This document shows positions 18,606-27,017 of a stretch of 38,256 bases of DNA, in pieces (within the stretch, counting starts at the first letter, position 1; each line of letters opens with the position of its first letter). The notes under the pieces are model-generated. The model made no database searches, was not told the origin of the DNA, and saw only the letters and a list, made by a program, of their open reading frames with translations. Source of the DNA: Salinisphaera sp. UBA6602 (lineage in GTDB: Bacteria; Pseudomonadota; Gammaproteobacteria; Nevskiales; Salinisphaeraceae); assembly GCA_002433465.1 (NCBI GenBank), contig DJIE01000104.1, positions 1 through 38,256 of the forward strand, in the 5' to 3' direction. A program made the position numbers and the translations under genes.

Positions 18606-19223
18606 TCAGCCGGCCCGATTACGCGCGTGAATGAACGTCCAGTAGCCGAAGGCGTTCACCGGGCGGGTCTCGACCACGTCGAGATCGGCCATTTCCAGGA
18701 AATCGTCCAGAGGGAACGAGGGCCGGAAACCGACCAGCTTCGACAGCGGCGATACCATGCGCTCTAGCGAGGCCATCGCCCCCTTGCCCTGGCTGAAGTG
18801 GTTGACGATGAACAGGTCGCCGCCGGGCTTGCAGACGCGCTTCATCTCCTCGACCACCTTCTTCGGATCCGGGGCGACGGATACGACGTACATCGCCACG
18901 ACCTTGTCGAAGCTGTTGTCGGCGTACTCGAGCGCCTGTGCATCCATCAACGCCAGCGAGATGCGATCGGCGTTGCCGTTGACGCGCGCCTTGGCGTACT
19001 CGAGCATTTCCGGCGACACGTCGATACCCACGACTTCGACATCGTCGGCGTAGTGGTCGAGCGACAGCCCGGTTCCCACGCCTACCTCGAGTACGCGATC
19101 ACCGGCGTTGCAGTCCATCTTGCGCACCGCCACTTCGCGCCCCTGCTCGAACACCGGGCCGAAGAAACGATCGTATTGTCGCGACAGACGGCGATACGCG
19201 GTTACGACGGATTTTTCATCCAT
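18606..19223 (-). CDS. PmtA-like phosphatidylethanolamine N-methyltransferase family protein
   Basis: A 205-residue class I SAM-dependent methyltransferase. Motif I is VLEVGVGTGLSLDHY; VVGIDVSPEML (motif II) and DNSFDKVVAMYVVSVAPDPKKV follow. The sequence around VCKPGGDLFIVNHFSQGKGAMASLERMVSPLSKLVGFRPSFPLDDF closely recalls Rhodobacter-type PmtA enzymes, which methylate phosphatidylethanolamine stepwise to phosphatidylcholine at the membrane. A related small-molecule methyltransferase cannot be excluded without a search. The ATG at 19223 gives MDEKSVVTAYRRLSRQYDRFFGP, matching the usual start with its Y-x3-A/S-x2-YD pattern. The gene is separate from its neighbours: convergent with the ligase operon and 95 nt downstream of a cupin gene on the same strand. 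If correct, the organism can make phosphatidylcholine. Confidence 0.75.
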   Translation of the reverse strand: MDEKSVVTAYRRLSRQYDRFFGPVFEQGREVAVRKMDCNAGDRVLEVGVGTGLSLDHYADDVEVVGIDVSPEMLEYAKARVNGNADRISLALMDAQALEYADNSFDKVVAMYVVSVAPDPKKVVEEMKRVCKPGGDLFIVNHFSQGKGAMASLERMVSPLSKLVGFRPSFPLDDFLEMADLDVVETRPVNAFGYWTFIHARNRAG

Positions 19224-19318
19224 GAATAGGTTCCCGTAGATTAGTCGTGCGGCCAGTCAGGCGAGCGAAGAATACGCCTGTGTCGTCGCCGACACAAAAA
19301 TCGCGCGCACAACGAAGC

Positions 19319-19894
19319 CTAGAGCGCGCCGCGCGACGTTGCGCGCACCTTTTGTCCGACGAGTTCGAACAGCCCACGCATATCACCACCGCGGTGACAA
19401 AGCCGCGGACGTGTTTCGTGCTCGAAGAAACGGATGGTGCGAAAAGAGCGTGCCGGGTCCATACGAAACCAGTGCCTGAGCCCGGCCGGTATGCGCACGT
19501 AGTCGCCCGGCTCGCAGGACAAGGCGAAGACCACGCCCGACGCCCGCATGAACAGGATGCCGGCGCCGTGTACGAGCAGCTGCGACTCGACGGCATCGTG
19601 CGCATGTTCGATCATGAGCTCGCGCTCGATGGTGTCGCGACGCGGATGCGAAATCGGCACGCTGGCAACATCGAGGGCAACGCGCGGCATGCTGGCCATG
19701 AGCCGATCGAGCGGCGCGATATAACTGCCGATCACCTCGTCCGGGCGCGATTCTTCATCGAAGAGCACGCTGGGCAATTCCACATGGTCGTAGTGGATGC
19801 CCACACCGGCCAGGCGCCCGGCGATACAGCTGCGCTCGGTATCGCACAACTTGAGCTGATAGGCATGGTCGATGTCGCGGTAGAGCTCGGTCAT
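19319..19894 (-). CDS. Acireductone dioxygenase-like cupin
   Basis: A 191-residue cupin related to acireductone dioxygenase (ARD), which opens the acireductone ring in methionine salvage using Fe or Ni. The metal ligands are exactly where the family has them: His97, His99 and Glu103 in IEHAHDAVESQ, and His141 in IPAGLRHWF. The stretch CEPGDYVRIPAGLRHWF then SFRTIRFFEHE is diagnostic. The N-terminal part, with LAGVGIHYDHVELP and PDEVIGSYIAPLDRL, also fits. The frame is open 34 codons further upstream, but that region contains the aconitase terminator; the ATG at 19894 is the natural start. None of the other methionine-salvage genes (mtnA, mtnB, mtnC, mtnK) is in this window. Its job may be ARD in a scattered pathway or a relative with a new substrate. 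Confidence 0.8.
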   Translation of the reverse strand: MTELYRDIDHAYQLKLCDTERSCIAGRLAGVGIHYDHVELPSVLFDEESRPDEVIGSYIAPLDRLMASMPRVALDVASVPISHPRRDTIERELMIEHAHDAVESQLLVHGAGILFMRASGVVFALSCEPGDYVRIPAGLRHWFRMDPARSFRTIRFFEHETRPRLCHRGGDMRGLFELVGQKVRATSRGAL

Positions 19895-19981
19895 GATCGT
19901 TGTCGTTGCGCAGGGGGCATTGACCCCCGAAAAGAACACGCCGCACAGCGCAGCGGCTGGCAAGAATCCGCCGCGCTCCAT

Positions 19982-20008
19982 AAAAAGCGCCGGCATGGTA
20001 ACCGGCGC
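19982..20008 (-). terminator. Rho-independent terminator of aconitase
   Basis: A 7-bp GC stem (19987-19993 GCGCCGG with 20002-20008 CCGGCGC) and 8-base loop, followed on the minus strand by five T (19982-19986), 50 nt after the aconitase stop. It separates the aconitase unit from the cupin gene. Confidence 0.75.
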
Positions 20009-20057
20009 CGCGTGACAGCGAAATGTCGGGCCGACTACGAAGCCGGCGCGCGGGGGC

Positions 20058-21989
20058 TCACCCCTGGTCGCGCTTCCAGTTGATCAACCCGCCGGCGCGC
20101 AGGATGTCGATCTGACGATCGGACAACGCGTGCTTGCAGGTGATCGTTTTACCGTCTTCGGACTCCACTTCGACAGTATCGCCCGCCGCCAGTGCCTCAT
20201 GTAGACCGCTGATCTTGAGTTTGGTGCCCTGCTTGAGCTTGTCCAGATCTTCGCCATCAGCAAAAGTCAGCGGCAGCACGCCGAAGTTGACCAGATTCTG
20301 CCAGTGAATACGCGCATAGTCCTTGGCGATAACCACACGGAGCCCGAGATAGCGCGGCGCGATCGCCGCATGCTCGCGTGAACTGCCCTGGCCGTAGTTC
20401 GACCCGCCGATAATGGCGTGATCGCCGGTGTCCTTGGCGCGGTCCGGGTAATCCTCGTCCACCACGTCGTAGACGAACTCGGCGATCGCCGGGATATTGG
20501 AACGAAACGGCAGCACCTCGGCGCCCGCACGCATGATCTCGTCAGTCGAGATATCGTCGCCGACCTTGAGCAGTACCGGCAGTTCGAACTCGTCCGGAAT
20601 ACCGTCGAAATCGGGCAGCGATTTGATGTTCGGCCCCTTGACGAGTTCGACCTTGCGCGCCTCCTCGATCGGCAACGGCTCTTCGAGCATCTTGTCGTTG
20701 ACGACGGGATCGTCGGGATTTTTCACCTTCGGGTACTCGAAATCGAGCGTACGCGGATCGGTGATCTTGCCCATCAGCGCCGAGGCGGTGGCTGTTTCCG
20801 GCGAGCACAGGAACACCGAATCTTCCTTGGTGCCGGAGCGCCCGGGGAAGTTGCGCGGCGTGGTGCGCAGGCTGTTGCGGCCCGAGGCCGGGGCCTGACC
20901 CATGCCGATACAGCCGTTGCAGCCGGCCTGATGCAGGCGCGCGCCCGAGGCGATCAACGGCCCGAGCAGGTTGTCCCGGGCCAGCGTCTGCAGCATGGCC
21001 CGCGATGACGGGTTCACGTCGAAGGAGACATGCTTGCTCACCTCACGCCCACGCACCATCTCGGCGGTGATCGCGAAATCGCGGTAGCCGGGGTTGGCCG
21101 AGGAACCGATATAGGCCTGATACAGCTCGTCTCCGGCAACCTCTTCGACCGGCACGACGTTGCCCGGCGACGTCGGCTTGGCGATCAGCGGCACGAGCGT
21201 CGACAGGTCGATCTCGTCGTGCTCGTCGTATTCGCAGCCCTCGTCGGCGAGCAATTCCTCGTATTCGTCTTCGCGCCCCTGCGACTTGAGAAAGCGCTTG
21301 ATCTCGGCGTCGGCGGGGAAGACCGTGGTGGTCGCGCCGAGCTCGGCGCCCATGTTGGCGATGACGTGGCGATCCATGGCCTCCAGGTTATCCAGCCCCG
21401 GGCCGTAGTATTCGATGATCTTGCCGACACCGCCGGATACGCCGTGGCGACGCAGCATTTCCAGAATGACGTCCTTGGCCGAAACCCAGTCCGGAAGCTC
21501 GCCGGTGAGCTTGATGCCGAAAACCTTCGGCATCTTGGTGTAGAGCGGTTCGCCGGCCATGGCCATGGCCACTTCCAGGCCGCCCGCACCGATCGCCAGC
21601 ATGCCCATCGAGCCGCCGGCCGGCGTATGACTGTCGGAACCGAGCAGGGTCTTGCCGGGACGTCCGAAGCGCTCCATGTGCACGGCATGGGAAATGCCGT
21701 TGCCCGGCCGCGAGTAGTAGGCGCCGAAGCGCTCGCAGGCCGACTGCAGGAACAGGTGATCGTCCGGGTTCTTGTTGTCTTCCTGGATCAGGTTATGGTC
21801 GACATACTGAGCCGAGATTTCGGTCTTGACGCGGTCGAGCTCCATTGCCTCGAGCTCGAGCATGACCAGCGTACCGGTCGCATCCTGGGTAAGCGTCTGG
21901 TCGATTCGCAGCGCGATCTCTTCGCCTGGCGTCATCTCGCCGTCTATAAGATGCGACGCTATGAGTTTCTGGGCAACGTTCTGGGCCAT
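20058..21989 (-). CDS. Aconitate hydratase, Aquifex-type
   Basis: A 643-residue aconitase, interconverting citrate and isocitrate in the TCA cycle by a 4Fe-4S cluster. It is much shorter than AcnA or AcnB (about 870-890) and fits the putative Aquifex-type group. Signatures: LLGSDSHTPAGGSMGMLAIGAGG, GCNGCIGMGQAP with cluster ligands Cys357 and Cys360, and the swivel domain IIGGSNYGQGSSREHAA. The position of the first cluster cysteine in classic aconitases (GSCTNS) reads GSSANPG, with Ser297; a cysteine at 395 (LCSPETA) sits where others have TSPE. The ATG at 21989 follows GGAGG at ideal spacing; 15 further open codons upstream are ignored. It has its own terminator and diverges from the nuo operon. 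Confidence 0.9.
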   Translation of the reverse strand: MAQNVAQKLIASHLIDGEMTPGEEIALRIDQTLTQDATGTLVMLELEAMELDRVKTEISAQYVDHNLIQEDNKNPDDHLFLQSACERFGAYYSRPGNGISHAVHMERFGRPGKTLLGSDSHTPAGGSMGMLAIGAGGLEVAMAMAGEPLYTKMPKVFGIKLTGELPDWVSAKDVILEMLRRHGVSGGVGKIIEYYGPGLDNLEAMDRHVIANMGAELGATTTVFPADAEIKRFLKSQGREDEYEELLADEGCEYDEHDEIDLSTLVPLIAKPTSPGNVVPVEEVAGDELYQAYIGSSANPGYRDFAITAEMVRGREVSKHVSFDVNPSSRAMLQTLARDNLLGPLIASGARLHQAGCNGCIGMGQAPASGRNSLRTTPRNFPGRSGTKEDSVFLCSPETATASALMGKITDPRTLDFEYPKVKNPDDPVVNDKMLEEPLPIEEARKVELVKGPNIKSLPDFDGIPDEFELPVLLKVGDDISTDEIMRAGAEVLPFRSNIPAIAEFVYDVVDEDYPDRAKDTGDHAIIGGSNYGQGSSREHAAIAPRYLGLRVVIAKDYARIHWQNLVNFGVLPLTFADGEDLDKLKQGTKLKISGLHEALAAGDTVEVESEDGKTITCKHALSDRQIDILRAGGLINWKRDQG

Positions 21990-22289
21990 GGATCCCTCCG
22001 GCGTGTTTGATGCCCTCACCATAGCTTGCGGCAACCGGTTCAGAAAGCCGCTACGGCATGTCCAAGCAAAAAATATGCCGTGAATGAGACTTATTATTAT
22101 TTGCGGCTATTTTTAGTTCGCATGTGAGGGGCCAAATCGGCTACCGTTAGCACGGCGATGCAGCAGGCATCGACTCGCCACGAAGAAACGCCGACGTCGG
22201 CAACTTGTGTAAACTACATGGATTATATCTGCGGCCTGTACGCGATACGGATCCATACACGAGTGCTTCGCGTAGAATAGGAACACGCA
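21990..22289. other. Divergent control region between aconitase and nuoA
   Basis: Three hundred bases with no gene. The centre (22065-22125) is AT-rich and contains a candidate Fur site. Closer to nuoA, TTGTGT and TATATC occur near 22204-22232 but with only 13 nt between them, so no clear sigma-70 promoter can be named. AGGA at 22280-22283 is the nuoA ribosome binding site; GGAGG at about 21994 serves aconitase. Confidence 0.5.
22083..22101. promoter_or_regulatory. Candidate Fur box
   Basis: The 19-mer AATGAGACTTATTATTATT, read on the opposite strand, matches 12 of 19 positions of the classic Fur consensus GATAATGATAATCATTATC, with the first half nearly perfect. It lies 94 nt upstream of the aconitase start and 189 nt upstream of nuoA, both of which encode iron-sulfur proteins. 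The match may partly reflect local AT-richness. Confidence 0.35.
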
Positions 22290-22739
22290 ATGAACGCTGC
22301 TACCGAACAAGCCGTCGTGATCTGGCCGCTGCTGCTATTCGCCGCCGGCGCGCTGGGGCTCATCGTGTTCATGCTCGGCGTTTCTGCCGTGCTGGGCGGG
22401 CGCCATAATTCGCGGTTGGGCAACCAGCCGTATGAATCGGGCATCAAGCCCACGGGCAGCGCCAGAATGCGCTTCTCGGCCAAGTTCTATCTGGTGGCGA
22501 TCATTTTCGTGCTTTTTGATCTCGAAGTGGTCTTCATCTTCTCCTGGGCCATCGCGGCACCCGCGCTGGGCTGGCCCGGTTACTTTGCATTTCTGTTCTT
22601 TCTCGGGGTGCTGACCCTGGGCCTGATCTACGAGTGGCGCATCGGCGCGCTCGATTGGGCACCCAAGGCGCCGCGCCAGTACCGCCTGGAGGCGATCGAA
22701 AGCAATCGTCGCCGTAACCAGGCCGACGCGCCGCGATGA
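22290..22739 (+). CDS. nuoA: NADH-quinone oxidoreductase subunit A
   Basis: A 149-residue membrane subunit of respiratory complex I, sitting beside NuoH at the quinone site. Three hydrophobic helices are evident ([59 protein letters not shown]). The conserved loop [27 protein letters not shown] and the FDLEVVF acidic motif identify the family. It is the first gene of a thirteen-gene nuo operon. The ribosome binding site is AGGA, 7 nt before the ATG. The C-terminal tail after DWAPKAPR is longer and more polar than in short NuoA forms, as in E. coli. Confidence 0.97.
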   Translation: MNAATEQAVVIWPLLLFAAGALGLIVFMLGVSAVLGGRHNSRLGNQPYESGIKPTGSARMRFSAKFYLVAIIFVLFDLEVVFIFSWAIAAPALGWPGYFAFLFFLGVLTLGLIYEWRIGALDWAPKAPRQYRLEAIESNRRRNQADAPR

Positions 22740-22794
22740 GAATCTCGCGCGTTGTACGCCCGCTTGGATTGAACACCCGACAGGACGATCATTA

Positions 22795-23451
22795 ATGGGA
22801 TGGTCACTGACTAGCACCGACAAGAATCCGAAACCCGGCTCGGCCGGTTCGGACGACGGCAGCGCGAACACGATCGAGGATGCGCTGGCGCGCAATGTCG
22901 TCACCGCCAAGCTCGACGACATGATCGCCTGGGGGCGCAAGCACTCGATGTGGCCGTTCAACTTCGGCCTGTCCTGCTGCTATGTGGAAATGGCCACGGC
23001 CCTGACCGCCCCCCACGACATGGCGCGCTTCGGCTCGGAAGTCATTCGTGCCACGCCGCGCCAGTCGGACGTGATGATCATCGCCGGCACCTGCTTTCTG
23101 AAGATGGCGCCGGTGATTCAGCGCCTCTACGACCAGATGATGGAGCCGCGCTGGGTGATTTCCATGGGTTCCTGCGCGAACTCGGGCGGCATGTACGACA
23201 TCTATTCAGTGGTCCAGGGCGTGGACAAGTTCCTGCCGGTCGACGTCTACGTGTCGGGCTGCCCGCCCCGCCCGGAAGCCTTTCTGGAAGGGCTGCTGCT
23301 GCTCCAGGAAAACATCGGCGCGGAAAAACGTCCGCTGTCGTGGATGATCGGCCCGCAGGGCGTAACCCAGCGGCCGAAACTGTCGATGCGCGACCGCAAG
23401 CGCAGCGAGCGCCTGTCGGTCACCACCCTGCGTACGCCGGATTCGGTCTGA
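22795..23451 (+). CDS. nuoB: NADH-quinone oxidoreductase subunit B
   Basis: A 218-residue peripheral-arm subunit carrying cluster N2, the last iron-sulfur centre before quinone. The four ligands are visible: adjacent cysteines in LSCCYVEMA, one in GSCANSGG and one in VSGCPPRPE. The N-terminal 40 residues are polar and variable. The stop codon overlaps the ATG of the fused nuoCD (TGATG), so translation is coupled. It lies 55 nt after nuoA. Confidence 0.98.
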   Translation: MGWSLTSTDKNPKPGSAGSDDGSANTIEDALARNVVTAKLDDMIAWGRKHSMWPFNFGLSCCYVEMATALTAPHDMARFGSEVIRATPRQSDVMIIAGTCFLKMAPVIQRLYDQMMEPRWVISMGSCANSGGMYDIYSVVQGVDKFLPVDVYVSGCPPRPEAFLEGLLLLQENIGAEKRPLSWMIGPQGVTQRPKLSMRDRKRSERLSVTTLRTPDSV

Positions 23452-25199
23452 TGCTCGATCGCGTGGATATCAAACAGCAGCTGTTCGAGCGTTTCGACGA
23501 GCGTACGTTCACCGAGCAGATCACCGCCGACGGCATGCCCACCTTCTGGGTCGGCCGCGACCGTATCTGCGATGTACTCAAGTTCCTGCGCCAGGACAGT
23601 ACGCCGGCCTACCGCATGCTGTTCGACCTGACCGCGATCGACGAGCGCGTCCGCGAGCATCGGCTCAACCAGCCGGCCGCGGATTTCACCGTGGTCTATC
23701 ACCTGCTTAGCCTGTCGCCGGTCGCCGAGATACGCCTCAAGGTCGCGCTGTTCGATGACGACCTGAACACCCCCACCGCCACCGGCGTATGGCCCAACGC
23801 CAACTGGTACGAGCGCGAAGTCTGGGACATGTTCGGGATCACCTTCGACGGGCATCCGAACCTGCGCCGCATTCTCATGCCGCCGACCTGGAAAGGGCAT
23901 CCGCTGCGCAAGGATCACGCCGCGCGCGCGACCGAGTTCGAGCCGCTGCATCTGGACCCCAAGCGCCAGGACGAAGAAGAGAACGCCCTGCAGTTCAAAC
24001 CCGAAGACTGGGGCATGAAGCGCGAATCCGGCGATACCGAGTTCATGTTCCTCAACATGGGCCCGAACCATCCCTCGGTACACGGCGTATTCCGGATCGT
24101 GCTGCAGCTCGACGGCGAGGAAATCGTCGGCGCGGTGCCGGATATCGGCTACCACCATCGTGGCGCCGAGAAGATGGCCGAGCGCCAGTCCTGGCATACC
24201 TATATCCCCTATACCGACCGGGTGGACTATCTCGGCGGGGTGATGAACGAGCTGCCCTACGTCATGAACCTCGAGCACGTGCTCGGCATCCAGGTGCCGG
24301 AACGGGTCAAGGTCGTACGCGTGATGCTCTGCGAGTTCTTCCGTATCACCAGCCATCTGATGTTTTTCGGCACCTATGTGCAGGACATCGGCGCGATGAG
24401 CCCGATCTTCTGGATGTTCTCCGATCGCCAGAAGGCCTATGACGTGATCGAGGCGATCACCGGCTTTCGCATGCACCCGGCGTTCTTCCGTATCGGTGGC
24501 CTGACCATGGACCTGCCGAACGGCTGGGATCGCAAGGTCAAGGAATTCCTCGACTGGTTCCCTTCGCGGCTGGCCGAGTACAAGAAGGCGATGGCGCGCA
24601 ACAGCGTGCTGGTCAAACGCTCCAAGCATATCGGCGCCTATTCTCAGGACGAGGCGATCGACTGGGGCATTACCGGCCCGGGGCTGCGTTCGACCGGCGT
24701 GGATTTCGATCTGCGCAAGGCCCGTCCCTATTCCGGCTACGAAAACTTCGACTTCGAGATCCCGACCGGCACCAACGGCGACTGCCAGGACCGGCTCGAC
24801 GTACGTATCGAAGAGATGTTCCAGAGCTGTCGCATCATCGAACAGTGCATGAAGAACATGCCCGCTGGTGACTACAAGGCCGATCATCCCTTGACCACGC
24901 CGCCGGTCAAGGAACGCACGATGCAGGATATCGAAACCCTGATCGCGCACTTTCTGACCGTCAGCTGGGGCCCGGTGGTGCCGGCGATGGAATCGGCCTG
25001 CATGGTCGAAGGCACCAAGGGCCTGAACGGCTATTACAGTATTTCCGACAAGCATGCGATGAGCTATCGCACGCGTATTCGCACGCCCAGCTTCGCCCAT
25101 CTGCAGCAGATCCCGCTGATCTCGCAGGGCGGCCTGGTGGCCGATCTGGTGGCCATCATCGGTGCGATCGATTTTGTTATGGCAGACGTGGACCGATGA
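23451..25199 (+). CDS. nuoCD: NADH-quinone oxidoreductase fused subunits C and D
   Basis: A 582-residue fusion of the 30-kDa and 49-kDa subunits, as in E. coli. Residues 1-170 are NuoC, with [37 protein letters not shown], the family signature. A linker of about 20 residues rich in Glu leads to NuoD, with [22 protein letters not shown] and [13 protein letters not shown] at the start of the quinone-binding part and the C-terminal [11 protein letters not shown]...[35 protein letters not shown]. The frame is open from 22950, but the ATG at 23451 overlapping the nuoB stop is the real start. The stop overlaps the nuoE start (ATGA). The subunit lines the quinone cavity with NuoB. Confidence 0.98.
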   Translation: MLDRVDIKQQLFERFDERTFTEQITADGMPTFWVGRDRICDVLKFLRQDSTPAYRMLFDLTAIDERVREHRLNQPAADFTVVYHLLSLSPVAEIRLKVALFDDDLNTPTATGVWPNANWYEREVWDMFGITFDGHPNLRRILMPPTWKGHPLRKDHAARATEFEPLHLDPKRQDEEENALQFKPEDWGMKRESGDTEFMFLNMGPNHPSVHGVFRIVLQLDGEEIVGAVPDIGYHHRGAEKMAERQSWHTYIPYTDRVDYLGGVMNELPYVMNLEHVLGIQVPERVKVVRVMLCEFFRITSHLMFFGTYVQDIGAMSPIFWMFSDRQKAYDVIEAITGFRMHPAFFRIGGLTMDLPNGWDRKVKEFLDWFPSRLAEYKKAMARNSVLVKRSKHIGAYSQDEAIDWGITGPGLRSTGVDFDLRKARPYSGYENFDFEIPTGTNGDCQDRLDVRIEEMFQSCRIIEQCMKNMPAGDYKADHPLTTPPVKERTMQDIETLIAHFLTVSWGPVVPAMESACMVEGTKGLNGYYSISDKHAMSYRTRIRTPSFAHLQQIPLISQGGLVADLVAIIGAIDFVMADVDR

Positions 25200-25663
25200 A
25201 GCTCAGTCAAACCGAAATTGAGGCCATCCAGCACGAGATGACGCTGTACGAGGATCCGGGCGCGGCGACTATCGAAGCGCTCAAGATCGTGCAGGAACAT
25301 CGCGGTTGGGTATCGGACGAGTCGCTGGAAGCGGCCGCCGCCGTGGTCGGTGTCACGCCGACCCAGATGGAAGCGGTGGCAACGTTCTACAACCTGATCT
25401 TTCGCCAGCCGGTGGGTCGGCACGTGATCATGATCTGCGACTCGATTTCCTGCTATCTGACCGGCTACGAGGAAATCCTGGCCTATCTGAAGAAGACGCT
25501 GGGCATCGAGTTCGGCCAGACCACGCCGGACAATCGCTTCACGCTGCTGCCGATCTGCTGCCTGGGCAACTGCGATAACGGCCCGGCCATGCGTATCAAC
25601 ACCGACTATCACGGCCGGCTCACGCCCGATAAGGTCGACGCCATTCTGGCGGAATACCCCTAG
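25196..25663 (+). CDS. nuoE: NADH-quinone oxidoreductase subunit E
   Basis: A 155-residue thioredoxin-fold subunit that binds the 2Fe-2S cluster N1a in the NADH dehydrogenase module. Ligand cysteines are in CDSISC (C-x4-C) and [12 protein letters not shown] (C-x3-C), at normal spacing. The N-terminal helical part includes [24 protein letters not shown], typical of the family. It overlaps nuoCD by 4 nt and precedes nuoF by 23 nt. Confidence 0.97.
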   Translation: MKLSQTEIEAIQHEMTLYEDPGAATIEALKIVQEHRGWVSDESLEAAAAVVGVTPTQMEAVATFYNLIFRQPVGRHVIMICDSISCYLTGYEEILAYLKKTLGIEFGQTTPDNRFTLLPICCLGNCDNGPAMRINTDYHGRLTPDKVDAILAEYP

Positions 25664-25686
25664 GCGCGGCGCAAGGACGAACAGTC

Positions 25687-27003
25687 ATGGAAAAGGTTCT
25701 TACCAAAAACATCCGCGACAATCGCGAGCCGATGACCATCGGCGAGTACGAGCAGGCCGGCGGCTGGGAGGCCTACAAGAAGGCGCTTCATGAAATGAAG
25801 CCCACCGAGGTGGCCGGCCTGGTCAAGGAAGCCGGCCTGCGCGGACGCGGCGGCGCGGGCTTTCCGACCGGCGTGAAATGGTCGTTCATGCCGCGCTTCG
25901 AAGAGAATCCCGAGAAGCGTCCGGCCCATGTATATCTCGTGGTCAACGCCGACGAGATGGAGCCCGGCACCTTCAAGGATCGCCTGCTCATGGAAGGCGA
26001 CCCGCATCAGCTGATCGAAGCGATGGCCATCGCCAGCTATGCGATCGGCGCGGATATCGCCTACGTGTTCATCCGCGGCGAATACACCGAATGCCAGCGC
26101 AAGCTCCAGCGCGCGATCGACGAGGCCATGGAAGCCGGCTATCTGGGCCAGGACATCCTGGGCACCGGCTTCAATCTCAAGATGTATCTGCACATGAGCG
26201 CGGGCCGTTATATCTGCGGCGAGGAATCGGCGCTGCTCTCCGCGCTCGAAGGCCGTCGCGCCGTGCCGCGCCACAAGCCGCCCTTCCCGGCGGCTTCCGG
26301 CCTGTTCGGCCAGCCAACGACGGTCAACAACGTCGAAACCATCTGCAACGTCCCGCATATCGTGAAAAACGGCGCCGAGTGGTACAAATCGCTCGGCCTG
26401 CACAAGGACGGCGGCACCAAGATCTTCGGCGCCTCGGGCCATGTCGCCCGCCCCGGACTGGTCGAACTGCCGCTGGGCACGAAGCTGTCCGATCTGCTCG
26501 ATCATTTCGGCGGCGTGCGCGGCGGGCGCAAGCTCAAGGCCCTGCTGCCGGGCGGCGGCTCCACGCCGCTGTTGACCGACGAACATCTGAATACGCCGAT
26601 GGACTATGAAGGCGTGGGCGCAGTCGGCAGCCGCCTGGGCACGGGCACGATGGTGGTCATCGACGACCAGACCCCGATCGTGGGCGTTCTCAAGAACCTC
26701 GAGCATTTCTATGCGCAGGAATCCTGTGGCTGGTGCACGCCCTGCCGTGACGGCCTGCCCTGGGTGGAGCGTATTCTCACCAATCTGGAAGCCGGGCACG
26801 GCAAGCCGGGCGATATCGAGCTGCTGGACCTGCACGTCAAGCTGCTCGGCCCGGGCAAGACTTTCTGTGCCCATGCCCCCGGCGCGATGGGCCCGCTCGA
26901 ATCCGGTCTCAAGTATTTCCGCGACGAACTGGCGGCCCTGATTCCGCCCGAGGCGGATACGCTGGATCTCACCCAGCCGGCCAACGCCGCCTCGAACAAC
27001 TAG
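25687..27003 (+). CDS. nuoF: NADH-quinone oxidoreductase subunit F
   Basis: A 438-residue subunit that binds NADH and FMN and carries the 4Fe-4S cluster N3, the entry point of electrons into complex I. The glycine-rich GLRGRGGAGFPTGVKWSF loop binds the nucleotide; NADEMEPGTFKDR and YICGEESALLSALEG belong to the FMN site. The cluster motif is ESCGWCTPCRDG with the distant cysteine in TFCAHAPGA. Length and order of motifs are standard. Confidence 0.98.
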   Translation: MEKVLTKNIRDNREPMTIGEYEQAGGWEAYKKALHEMKPTEVAGLVKEAGLRGRGGAGFPTGVKWSFMPRFEENPEKRPAHVYLVVNADEMEPGTFKDRLLMEGDPHQLIEAMAIASYAIGADIAYVFIRGEYTECQRKLQRAIDEAMEAGYLGQDILGTGFNLKMYLHMSAGRYICGEESALLSALEGRRAVPRHKPPFPAASGLFGQPTTVNNVETICNVPHIVKNGAEWYKSLGLHKDGGTKIFGASGHVARPGLVELPLGTKLSDLLDHFGGVRGGRKLKALLPGGGSTPLLTDEHLNTPMDYEGVGAVGSRLGTGTMVVIDDQTPIVGVLKNLEHFYAQESCGWCTPCRDGLPWVERILTNLEAGHGKPGDIELLDLHVKLLGPGKTFCAHAPGAMGPLESGLKYFRDELAALIPPEADTLDLTQPANAASNN

Positions 27004-27017
27004 CGCACGGTTTAGCG

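Noticed and set aside
22204-22232. Sigma-70 promoter for nuoA (TTGTGT / TATATC)
   Set aside because: Only 13 nt separate the hexamers, too short for a normal promoter.
23247-25100. 617-codon open frame on the minus strand across nuoCD
   Set aside because: Antisense shadow of nuoCD in high-GC DNA; the translation has no recognisable motif and no ribosome binding site.
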